Below, in pieces: positions 36,130 through 45,517 of a DNA stretch of 64,000 nucleotides. The notes below the pieces were generated by a model, which had not been told where the DNA came from, searched no databases, and saw only the letters and a program-made list of their open reading frames with translations. The DNA comes from Narthecium ossifragum (taxonomy: Eukaryota; Streptophyta; Magnoliopsida; Dioscoreales; Nartheciaceae): NCBI GenBank assembly GCA_963920575.1, contig OY986967.1:21469648-21533647 (forward strand), written 5' to 3'. Made by a program: the position numbers and the translations under genes. Each line of letters opens with the position of its first letter. Position 1 is the first letter of the stretch.

Positions 36130-36370
36130 TTTTTTATTAGATGAGCCTAAAAGGCTTGGAAACAAGGATACAGTTTTACGGCAATCCTACCACACACCAT
36201 CCCAGGACAGGATACAGGACAAACCAATTCTACAATATCTAGCACAATATCTAACAATCCCATCCGCAATCAAATTTCTAGGGTGGCATGAATAAAAATA
36301 TGATAGATTCTAAACTCAACACTTCCACCCAAATTCTCCTAACAGCACCCTCAACCTTCATCTGCAGGTG
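36130..36370 (-). mobile_element. 5'-truncated LINE 3' end with 18-bp target duplication
   Basis: The insert is flanked by the perfect 18-bp repeat GGATACTTGGATCAATTT (36112-36129 and 36371-36388). The paralogous flank near 8970 lacks the insert. The left edge is poly-T, i.e. a poly-A tail on the minus strand. The minus-strand translation ends in a tail typical of plant L1 ORF2 (RKTVSLFPSLLGSSNKK in one frame) with stops. Confidence 0.88.
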
Positions 36371-36599
36371 GGATACTTGGATCAATTTGATCAAGAGCTG
36401 GTTGGGCCATATTAATTATTTGATCAAGTGCCTTGTTTGAGAATAATTTTCTTTTTAAATCCACTTGTGTTTCGATTTGTCAATCGAGGGACACTTTCGT
36501 GTTTGTTTACAAATCAGGCCGAATCCCCAAAGCTGAGACCAAAGTGCCCCTCGGCACGTCATCGGTTCGGCTTGGCACTCTCCGACCGCGTTTCTCTCT

Positions 36600-38060
36600 C
36601 CGCTTTAAATGGTGTCTGACACGGCACTCGTGTAAGAGGATAGAGGAGAGAGGGGGATGGCTGGCGAGCCGGCGGCGCGAGGCTGTGGCTAGCGAGTCGG
36701 TGGAGAAGGCGATGGCAGGCCCGTCGTGCCGGACGCTTGACATGCTCCCCCGTAATATTATTCACGTAATGCCTGGTCATATGTAAAGAAATGCCATCGA
36801 TTGTTTGTTTTGAAGAAATACCTTGTAATAACCGATCCCCCATCTATTCCTCTACTCGATGTACCTGCTGAGAGGGCCCACCCTCCCCCCCATCATCTCT
36901 CTCTCCTCGTTTGCAAGGCCGAGGGCGGAGAGAGCGATGAAGGAATCCGTGCTACTTGTTTAGGAGGGAATTATTAGTGCTTATATCCATTCGTTTAGGA
37001 GGCAACTGTTAGTGCTTATAACCATACACTGTGTACTTTGTCTCTCCCCGACGCTCCTCTGACCAGGCCGACGACGGTCGATCACCTTCCCCATCTCGGA
37101 CTCCCCTGGAGATCGGCCAACGCCAGCGACGACGGCCCGATCTTCACGAAGCTCACCTGTCCCCGATGCCGTCCAGCGTCCGGACGCATATTACGCACCG
37201 TGAAATCCTTCACGTTTAGTACGAAGAGAATCTGCCCTTCGGAGTGTTAGAACAGATGCGGGATGTGATAAGGGAGGTTCGACCTCCCAAGTAAAAACCT
37301 TTAATCTAGTACAAGGTGTTGTAAATAAGTTTTCCCTAAGTTCTGGGAACTTTTGACTTTGTAGTCACTAATGAGTCGTCGATCGATGATTTTTGCATGT
37401 TCCTTTTGTCACTGCTACGCAAAACTCGATCATTAATTGAAGGTATTTGTACAAAGTATTCGTCTAATACAAATCGAGGATTTATGGAAGGGGGGTGCAG
37501 GTCGGCTGGAAGATGCAACGCAGAGGAGACGATCGCAGGTGGGAAAAAATAATGGAAGAGGGAAGGGAATAGGGTTTGCAAGGGCGAGGGCGGAGAGAGA
37601 GATGAAGGGATCCGTGCTTTTATGATGGGAATCCATTCTTTTAGGAGGGCATTATTACTGCTTATAACGATACGCTGTGTACTTGAACTCTTCCCGAGGG
37701 TCCTCTTACCAGGCCGACGACGCTCGATCACCTGCCCCATCTCGGACTTCCCTCGAGATCGGCCAACGCCACCGATCTTCACGAAAGCTCACCTGTCCCC
37801 GATGCCGTCCAGCGTTCGGACGCATATTAGGAAACGCGAATTCCTTCACGTGTAGTACGAAGAGAATTTGCACTTCGGAGTGTTTGCTACGTAGGCTTTT
37901 CTTCCCACGCGTTAGTACCCAGCGATGATATGTGACACCTGCCGTGCGACGTCCGCTGGACGGCGTTAAAGAAAGATGACGGTAAACCGGTCACGTGATC
38001 GGTTTTGAAACTCTTCCCGCGCACAGAAGCTGTTTTGGACCAGCACTCCCGCCCCTGTCA
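36600..38060. repeat. Direct duplication: 36914-37255 and 37567-37890
   Basis: Both blocks run through GAGGGCGGAGAGAG, CAGGCCGACGACG, CCCATCTCGGACT, CACCTGTCCCCGATGCCGTC and CTTCGGAGTGTT in the same order, about 640-660 bp apart. The first also has an internal duplication of TTTAGGAGG...TTAGTGCTTATA. ORFs overlapping it (both strands) show no family features. No gene is supported in 36400-38060. Confidence 0.75.
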
Positions 38061-38177
38061 AGAACTATTTAATGGCCACGACTCACGAGCGAGAAGGGGC
38101 AAATAAGACGACGACCTCGCCCGCCGAATTCGGACGAAACCGCCCACGGCCACGGCCACGGCCATCGGAAAGGCACC

Positions 38178-38690
38178 ATGTCGAGGAGGCAAGGATCGAC
38201 CACGACTCTAAAAATCAGCAGCGGAGCCATCGCAACCTCGAGGGGGTCGGACACGATATGCCAGTGCTGGTGCGGTAAAAGGGCCCTCTTAATGACCACT
38301 CGGACAGAGCAGACCGACGGCTGGACGTACCTGGCCTGTGCAACACCATGGGTGAGATGCTGTTAGTCCATTCTCGCCGCACTGTTTAAGAATTCCGTAG
38401 CTACCCCTGCTGACCTTGTCCATTACTTGCGTTGGCGTCTACAGGAGCATGGTGGCTGCAACTTCTTCATCTGGTATGATGAAGACATCCTCTATCGGAT
38501 GGAGGCTGAGCTGACCAGAGCACACGCGAGCGCTGGTACAAGGTTAGTGGATGAGAGAGACGTCATGGTGGCCCGGCGGAAGCAAGAAAACCATCGATTG
38601 AAGCTCGAGTGCGAGGCATACCAGATTGCTGTAATATTGACCTCCGCTATTTCTGTCTACTGTACACTGTATTTCATTGGCAGGTCATAA
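38178..38690 (+). CDS. Small GRF-type zinc-finger protein with C-terminal membrane segment
   Basis: Two exons, 38178-38351 and 38445-38690, meet in phase with GT/AG borders and give 139 residues. The zinc-finger pattern is CQCWCG at about residue 30, then WTYLACA, then CNFFIWYDED at about 63-72. In GRF fingers the middle motif is GRxFxxC; here it is GWTYLAC, so the Arg is replaced. A charged helix follows (about 75-115), then a hydrophobic stretch (IAVILTSAISVYCTLYFI) that would anchor the tail in a membrane. Many plant GRF proteins share this small finger, coiled-coil, tail-anchor layout. Function is unknown; related fingers bind single-stranded nucleic acid in DNA-repair proteins. A second, broken copy lies at 51614-51930. 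Confidence 0.72.
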
Positions 38691-38799
38691 CTACACGTAT
38701 CTACCCCTATTATACAAGTAATATGTCCACTTGTAAGAATTATTATGGTACTCCTTGGCAGCTTCCAAGAAATATTTTGCTACTTCTATCTTCCTCCCT

Positions 38800-38837
38800 C
38801 GCGTTGTACCTCCATCGGTCTCCGCCGCACTCTCTCG

Positions 38838-38868
<31 letters not shown>

Positions 38869-38960
38869 CATTGCTCTCCGCCTTAGTCTCTCGCCCAGCT
38901 CATCTTTCTCCCTCCATCGCTCTCCGCCGCACTGTCTCGCTCCCTCCCCACTCGCGATAC
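38800..38960 (+). repeat. CT-rich block, copy 1
   Basis: Contains CTCCATCG..CTCCGCCGCACTCTCTCGCC, then CCATTGCTCTCCGCCTTA, then CTCCATCGCTCTCCGCCGCA. The same three parts in the same order recur at 50028-50160. Low-complexity CT runs continue to 39210. Confidence 0.8.
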
Positions 38961-39209
38961 CTATACGCATAAGTAAGGATTCCATGTGAATTCTAGAAGT
39001 AATTCATCGATGAAACCAATAAATTCGTATGGAAGAAAAGGTTGTTCATCAAACATAAGGGCACTCTCGGCCCTCGCTCGCTGCCTCCTACGCTCTAAGC
39101 CACCCTCTCTTTCTCGCCCCCTCTCGCTCTTCCTCCCTCGCTTTCTCCCTCCCTCCCTCTCAGGCAATCTCTCTTCCTTCCCTCGCTCACTTCCTCCGTC
39201 GCTCTCCTC

Positions 39210-39373
39210 CTATAAAAGGTAATTGGGTATTCTTTACATTCCCTCTCTCTCATTCCAATGTGACGAGAAGAAATGGAATGAATTATTTGAGGAATACTAC
39301 TAAAATATGTTCTCTACCTCTATCGCTCTGTCTCCACCTCGGCATGTAAAGAATACCCAATTACCTTTTATAG
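39210..39373. mobile_element. 164-bp MITE-like element with 30-bp perfect TIRs
   Basis: 39210-39239 (CTATAAAAGGTAATTGGGTA and on) is the exact reverse complement of 39344-39373. The 104-base interior is non-coding. I see no convincing target duplication, so it may instead be a foldback remnant. Confidence 0.7.
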
Positions 39374-40215
39374 CTTTTCCCTTAATCTGACGAATTCCTT
39401 TAGTTTCCTACGCATTTCTTTGATAGTTCGGAGCAGTCTTTCAATAGTAGTTTATTTGCGTTGTTCCTCTTTTTATAATAAAGTCAGGGAAGGAGAGTGC
39501 GGGAAGAGGGAGGATGTTGAGCAAAACCTCGAGATAGAGATGATGAAAGGGTTGAGATGAGGAGAAGGAGAGAGGTAGTGAGTGAGTGACCTGGAGAGAG
39601 ATAGTCAAAAATGTTGAGAGGTGACAATATGACCCCATAGACAAGTACAATGATGATGCATTAAATGCAGAAGCCCTTTCGTACTATGAGAGATAGTGTC
39701 AGAGATAGAGACAGAAATGTGGTCCCCACCACCACCCCGTCAATCTTCATCGGAGGTCCCCGATCAAGATCCAACGGCTGGTTGTGTGCATCGGTGGCAG
39801 GAAAGCAGGTGTCAATTGAGGGACAGTTTCGTGTTTCGTGACAAAGCAGAGGAAATGTATAAATTCAGGACCAAAATACCCCTGACGAAGTCTATGTCTC
39901 TGTCATCATTTAATGCCACATCTCTCATCATTTAATGTCACCTCGCCCATCATTTTTTAATGTCATCTGACACAAGTATGAGAAAGAGATAGAGAAATGA
40001 GAAAATTTCTCTATCTTACGTGAGGATTTCTTTACTTAACATATGATTTCCTCACTTGGCATATGAATTCCTCACTCATCATCCTTTGGATTTGATGCCA
40101 CCTGACACAAGTATGAGAGGGAGAAAGGAGGAAATTCCTTACTTATGTAAGGAATTCCTCACTTAGCATATGCATTCCTCACTTATAAGAGGAATTCCTT
40201 ATCTTATTTAGCCAA
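39374..40215. repeat. Gene-free stretch with dispersed repeats
   Basis: 39620-39730 matches 44735-44850 in direct orientation (GACAATATGAC...GTCAGAGATAGA.ACAGAAA). 40010-40210 is a degenerate array of GAATTCCTCACTTA/AGGAATTCCT words. No gene supported. Confidence 0.65.
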
Positions 40216-40890
40216 TGAGTGTCCAGTGATCCCCATGTTTCTCTCTCCATGGACTCTCTCTCACTCTCTCCACCTGGTCTTCTCTCTCCATCGACTCTCT
40301 CCCTCCGCCCATCTTTTTTTATCCTCCTCGGCCTCGAGGCGAGAGTTCCTCCTCGGCCTCGAGGCGCGAGTTCCTTCTCGGTGCCTCGACCTCGAGGAAT
40401 CCTTATTGATGCATATGATGATGCATTTAATGCATATGACATGGAGAGAGAGAGAGTGCATGGTGGATAGAGAGTTGGAGAGAGAGAGGGAGGGAGACAG
40501 AGTGACAGATGGTGGATAGAGAGACGGAGAGAGGCATTAATAAGGATTCCTTGTGCTCTATCTCCTGAAGAAACTCTCTCTCTCTCCACATGGTCTTCCC
40601 TCTCCCCCTAGTCTTCTCTCTCCACCCATCTTTCTCTCTCCATCGGCTCTCTCTCTCCACCTAGCCTTCTCTCTTCAGCTGGTCTTCCGCTTATGTTTGG
40701 AGAAAGAAAGATGGGTGGAGAGAGGGAGTCGATGGAGAGAGAAGACTTGGTGGAGAGAGAGAGTCGATGGAGAGACAAGACTAGGTGGAGAGAGAATATC
40801 ATGTGTAGAGAGAGAGTCGGGGAGTTGACAGAGCAGTTGGGCAGGATGGAGAGAGAAGACCAGGTGGGGATAGAGGGGCGGCTTTGAATA
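40216..40890. repeat. CT-rich and GA-rich arms forming a long imperfect inverted repeat
   Basis: CT-rich text (40240-40320 and 40560-40690: TCTTCTCTCTCCA, CACCTGGTCTTC) is mirrored by GA-rich text (40690-40885: TGGAGAGAGAAGACTTGGTG). The arms pair in several registers. A GC-rich patch with CCTCGGCCTCGAGGCG repeated lies at 40326-40395. ORFs on both strands are by-products of this. Confidence 0.75.
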
Positions 40891-41860
40891 CATTTTGCAA
40901 GGAGTTTTCCTTGCATAAGTAATGAATTCCTTAATTATGCACATATGAGTTGGTCTCGTAGTCCCCTAGGCTAACTGTAGCCCTTACATCATTTGGCTTT
41001 GAATACTTCATATTTACAAGAATTCCTCACAAAGAGAGGGGCGGCTTCATATTTAGAAATAACTAAGCAATACTTTAAATTTATAAGGATTCCTTACAAA
41101 TAACTAAGAAATACTTCAGATAACGAACGAATCATCACATGACATGGCTCCCACCTGACATAAGGAGTGATACCCCCAGAAAACCCTCGAGCTTCCGAGG
41201 TGGCCTCCGGTTCAAGTAGAGCGGCAGCTCCGCGTAGCCTTACATGTCTAATCATAGGCATTAAATGCTGCACTGAGTATTAAATGCCACATGCGATTGA
41301 GCATTAAATGCTCCCATCTCATTCAAACGAGCTCTCCGAGCTCAGCTCATTTTGAATGTGTTCAAGATGCTAGCCTCGTCTCGGACCACGAACCTCGAAC
41401 CTCTGACCTCGACTCCTGCCTCCGATGGCCATATTCCAATCCACCAAAAGCCATCGGGCATTTTGGATGATCTGGAGAAATATCTTCCCATGTCATATCA
41501 AATTTACTGAGATTCCTTAGTTATTTGTGAGGTTTCATTAGTTATTTGAGGTATTTTTTTATTAATTACGAGGATTCCTTAGTTATTTGAAGGAGAGGGG
41601 CCTAACGTCCCATTTGCTCCTTCTCACCTAGAGATATCTCACCCTCGTCAAAAGCAACTTCCTGGGAAAAATATCAGAATACCGTAATATTATGAAGTAT
41701 TACTTCAATTGAGTTTCCTATTCCCTGAATAACGTGTGAAGAGAGCTGGACGCCTCGTCATTAATATATACAAATCTGCGAAATAATAAAGACAAAAATG
41801 GAGCAAAAACAATTCGTGTTTCTTAGTATCACTTAAATAGCAGCTACATCTCTACAAATA
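40891..41860. other. Gene-free stretch
   Basis: Degenerate ATTCCTTAGTTATTTG words recur (41500-41590). Nothing else recognised. It is the 3' flank of the CAF1 gene. Confidence 0.55.
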
Positions 41861-41890
41861 ATGACACATCGAGGGAGGGGGGAAATGGTG

Positions 41891-42901
41891 CTAGGAAGGT
41901 GGAATCCGGTAGAACAGGGGAAGGGGGAGATGATGGCTTGGCAATGGAATCCGGCGAAGCAGAGCCGGGGACAATATCGTTCTCCTGACGCACCTGCCAT
42001 GGATATCTGTGTAGAAGGTTTCGGTCACCCTTGTTGCGAAGACGAAGCCGGTGCCGGGATCAGGAGGTTGCTCCACGGCGCTTTGATCGTCGAGACATGA
42101 TTGGACGATGTGACATGCGTCGACGACGCCGTACAAAATACCTTCGAACCTTCCCTCGTCGATATCGTAGCCCTGCTTCATCCTCCAGAAGGCGTAGCCA
42201 GTGAGCAGGCTGTCGTAGCCAGCTTGGTGACCGGCGGCCTGGATGTCCATGTGCAGGAGTTGGCACATCTTGACGAGTCCAATCTCCCCGCCGCAGAGCC
42301 CGTCGCATGACTTTGCGATGTGCTTGACGTCGAAGACCACCCCGATCAGTGTCCTGACGAGGGCGATGAAGTCATGCAGAGACTCTGGCAGGGGCGATCC
42401 GGTTATCAGCTTCATGAGATAGCCGAGGTCGTATAGGCCGTGGAAAGTGATCCAGCGCGTGTTTCTCACGCCGCCTGCGACCACCTTATTCACGAACATC
42501 TCGCCGAAGTCGACGGCTTTGATCCCGTCACGGCGGTTCTTCTCGAAGTCAATGCCACTGCTCCGGAGCAGAGCAATGGAGGCTGGGTCATGGGCTTCGT
42601 CGTCGCCGGCGGAGGGGTCGAAGTCGCAGAAGTTGAACTGCCAAGAGTTGGCCGGGAACGGAAACAGCGTGTGGCCACTGTCGTCGAAGATGGAAATGCC
42701 GAGCTGAATGAGTTTCGTGGCGTCCACGTTGGCCTTCGTATCGGCGTACCGCTGCTCCTCCGACGCGTAACGGGGAGTCTTCCGGACCGGGCAGCCCGGG
42801 AACTCGGTGTCGATGGCGATGTACCGGCAGGATCTCCTGAGGTTGGAGATGACCTGCAGCTGATCCCTCGAATTCTCAGACCAAACCAAACGAGACGACA
42901 T
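41891..42901 (-). CDS. CAF1: CAF1-type poly(A) ribonuclease (CCR4-NOT deadenylase), intronless
   Basis: 336 residues in one uninterrupted frame. The protein shortens mRNA poly(A) tails as a catalytic subunit of the CCR4-NOT complex in the cytoplasm. DEDD nuclease residues are visible: Asp31 and Glu33 in IDTEFPG, Asp158 in GLYDLGYLM, Asp191 in FDVKH, and His225 with Asp230 in GHQAGYDSLL. Plant CAF1 genes are commonly intronless and often stress-induced. The C-terminus after about residue 285 extends past the usual end of the family with low-complexity Pro/Leu/Arg sequence. The frame is intact and all catalytic residues are present, so I take it as functional. Confidence 0.95.
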   Translation of the reverse strand: MSSRLVWSENSRDQLQVISNLRRSCRYIAIDTEFPGCPVRKTPRYASEEQRYADTKANVDATKLIQLGISIFDDSGHTLFPFPANSWQFNFCDFDPSAGDDEAHDPASIALLRSSGIDFEKNRRDGIKAVDFGEMFVNKVVAGGVRNTRWITFHGLYDLGYLMKLITGSPLPESLHDFIALVRTLIGVVFDVKHIAKSCDGLCGGEIGLVKMCQLLHMDIQAAGHQAGYDSLLTGYAFWRMKQGYDIDEGRFEGILYGVVDACHIVQSCLDDQSAVEQPPDPGTGFVFATRVTETFYTDIHGRCVRRTILSPALLRRIPLPSHHLPLPLFYRIPPS

Positions 42902-42990
42902 GGCTAGCTTCCTGGATCTCTTCTTCTTTCTCAGTACCCAATTCTCTTCTTGCTCTTATTTGTTCTCTCCTCCCGATCACTTCTCCCTTC

Positions 42991-43000
42991 TATATATACA
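42991..43000 (-). promoter_or_regulatory. Candidate TATA box of the CAF1 gene
   Basis: TATATATACA on the + strand reads TGTATATATA on the minus strand, about 90 bases upstream of the ATG. A second TATA run lies at 43018-43028. Placement fits a short 5' leader. Confidence 0.6.
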
Positions 43001-43561
43001 TAGGTTTGGGCTCCCTTGTATATATATACGGGAACTCGGAGTCGGAGTCGGATTAAGCTGACGTTGGATCGAATCCGCGGTCCGCATTATTTAATAATAA
43101 CTATCAAACATCATGTCCTGATCCGCCTGCCGTTGTTCCGACATGGGCACGGCATTCAATCCAACGGCCCACTCATTTCTATACTGGGAATTTTTAAAAT
43201 AACCGTCGGTCTAGATTCCTAGTCGTATTAATAAGGGGCAAGTGTTGCCTCATCCTAATATAAAACCTATTACTATGTTAGTTAAGCTCTTTCCTAAGAC
43301 CATACGTAAGGCAAACACCTTGTTAGCCTTGTTAGCTTGGAAATGAAGATGTTAATATACTAAAACTAAATTAACCAAAAGAATGAATAAATAATGTTAT
43401 GAAGGGAATAATTTAAAGAAAGTGTTTCAAAAGATATAACTCTACAGAAACTATCGTTTGTATCTATAACCCCGTAATTTAAAGTAAATGATATGAAGAA
43501 GAGACATTGAAGAACGAAGAAACGAGTTCATCTCATTACACATAATACCCGAAAACGATCT

Positions 43562-43700
43562 TACCTATAGATCGCAACGATCCCAAATATGGCAAATGCT
43601 CGCCCAATTGTGTCAGGACCGTTCATGGTCGACCAAGTACTGCCGAATGGATCAATGATCAATGGTCGGTACCTGAAAACATACTACCCTTCAATGTAAA
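43562..43700 (+). pseudogene. Ty3/gypsy integrase C-terminal remnant
   Basis: The DNA resembles 57635-57795 (AACGATCCCAAATATGG.AA, TGGTCGACCAAGTA, ATCAATGGTCGGTACCT). In protein terms it is the end of a gypsy integrase (NDPKYGK...INGRYLK.YYP). It lacks about 42 bp present in the other copy and has frameshifts. It is an isolated fragment, with no other pol sequence next to it. Confidence 0.75.
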
Positions 43701-44234
43701 CCTAAATCATGCAGGAAAAGGAATAATGCGATCGATGATAAATGGAAGTATGAAAGACCTGGAAGAAGAATGATTCCTTAGTTATTTGTAAGCACTTTAA
43801 GTTCACAATGATTCGTTAGTTATTTCTGAGGATTCTTTAGTAAGTGGAAGACTCTTCAGTTATTTGTCAGGAAATACTTAGAATCCGATTAAATTTTTAA
43901 GCAATTGAGATCTCTTCAATCGGAACACGTTTTTTTAAATATTATGTGTTATTTGTGAGAATTCTCAAAAAAAGTTAAAGTATTCGTTATAACAAGCGAT
44001 GGAGGGAGAAAGCGAAGGAGGAAGAGAGAACGAGCCGAAGGGAGAGAGAGAGTACGGGGGGAGAGCGATGGACGATGAGGGTAAGCGAGGGATGAAGACC
44101 GAGAGAGAAGCGTGGGAGTAACATATTTCAGGAGTTTTGTAAAGATTGTCATCGTTTTTTGCAGTTGACATATGATGACGTTTGCAAATCTGGGCGATGA
44201 TATTAGGACGACATCGTCCAACTCAGCTAGAAAG
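43701..44234. other. Gene-free stretch
   Basis: ATTCCTTAGTTATTTG-type words recur at 43770-43880, then GA-rich DNA at 43990-44110. No gene supported. Confidence 0.5.
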
Positions 44235-44420
44235 GCTGTCGGCCATATGTATTCCGCTGTCATGTCAATCATTGACCGGTTAGCCATTTTTTTGGCTTAG
44301 ATTTCGCCACCGACGCGATCACCGAGGAGTTTGAATTTATGACGAGATGACCGCATCAGGTATGATTTGACAGCTTGCTTGTTACCAACACCGATTGATC
44401 ATGATCATTCTGTACGAACT
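44235..44420 (+). promoter_or_regulatory. Upstream segment shared with the minus-strand PMD gene
   Basis: 44238-44410 aligns with the reverse complement of 61600-61760: TGTCGGCCATAT, TCATGT.AATCATTGA, CCGAGGAGTTTGAA, TTATGACGAGATGACCGC and TGATTTGACAGCTTGCTTGT occur in the same order. In both places it lies upstream of a gene in the sense direction: here about 1.1 kb before the Ulp1 gene, there about 0.25 kb before the PMD gene. It may be a promoter or an untranslated part of a transposon. Confidence 0.75.
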
Positions 44421-45517
44421 CACAGGATCACCATCTCGTTTTCATTCTCTCTCCACATCGCGTGAAATCCTGCATTTAATGCGGCGCACTTTATTCTGAC
44501 ACTTGTAGCCTTTGGGCTAAAGTCTTATGGGCAAAAGAGGACTCTATATTGCCTCGTGTTGCGGCGCTTGCTTATCTTCTTCTCCTTTGCCGATTTGGAT
44601 ACACGTCAGCATAATAAACAAATATGGGCGACGGCTACCCTGCCGATGTGGACGATGTCGTTCAACGATAACCAGAAGATCATCGACCAAAAGAAGGAAG
44701 ACTTCGGCCAAGGACGATGGTAAAATTGAGTCCTGACAATATGACAACTAAGACAAGTATAATGATGCTACATTCAATGCACAACACCTTTTTATGGGAG
44801 AGAGTGTCAGAGATAGATACAGAAAACGGTGACAAGAGAGATGCTACATTAATTGCACAGTACGTTGCGCAGGACGGAAAGAGGCCGAAAGCATTGTCTT
44901 AAGAAAAAACATCAGAACTACCCTAACTATGAAGTATCACTTCAAGAATTGTTTTTAATATCTGGATGACGTTTCAATCAAATATCTTTCTCTCTTGTTG
45001 GTTTCTGAATTCCTCTCGCTCGCTGTTTCTCTCTACCGTTGACCTTGTTCAACCGTTACGTTTAAAATATGTCCTTCTGTGCTTGTGACATTATCAGCTG
45101 TCCTTCTCAGAAGAGCATTCTCCCTCATTCGTTGCAACTGTCTTTCTTTTTTCTACCCCTCGCCCTCGCCTTTGGGTGATTGGCGGGAAAATGAAGGGAC
45201 GGGAGTCGCTTATGCAACACGTGGCGAAATCACAACATCGTTCGGGATTTGAAGCGTAGTGGTCCTTCAACTGACCTCCGCCTCCACTCCTCTCCAAACC
45301 CTGTTCCTTTTACGGACTTCACGTCATGCTCTCTTCTCTTTTTCCTCCCCACAATCGGGTTTAAATAAAGAAGTTATTTTCGGCCAAAACGCACCCCAGC
45401 GATACTTCTCTCCAGCTAAAATCACTTCGGCTATCTCCCAGCATCATAACCGCGATCGTCTCGGAGGCATTATATCTCCCAGGCGTCCTCCCTCCTTTCA
45501 TAATTCCGCCTACAGCA

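Noticed and set aside
42440..42907. 155-codon + ORF over the CAF1 gene
   Set aside because: Shadow of the CAF1 coding strand, which carries the DEDD nuclease motifs.
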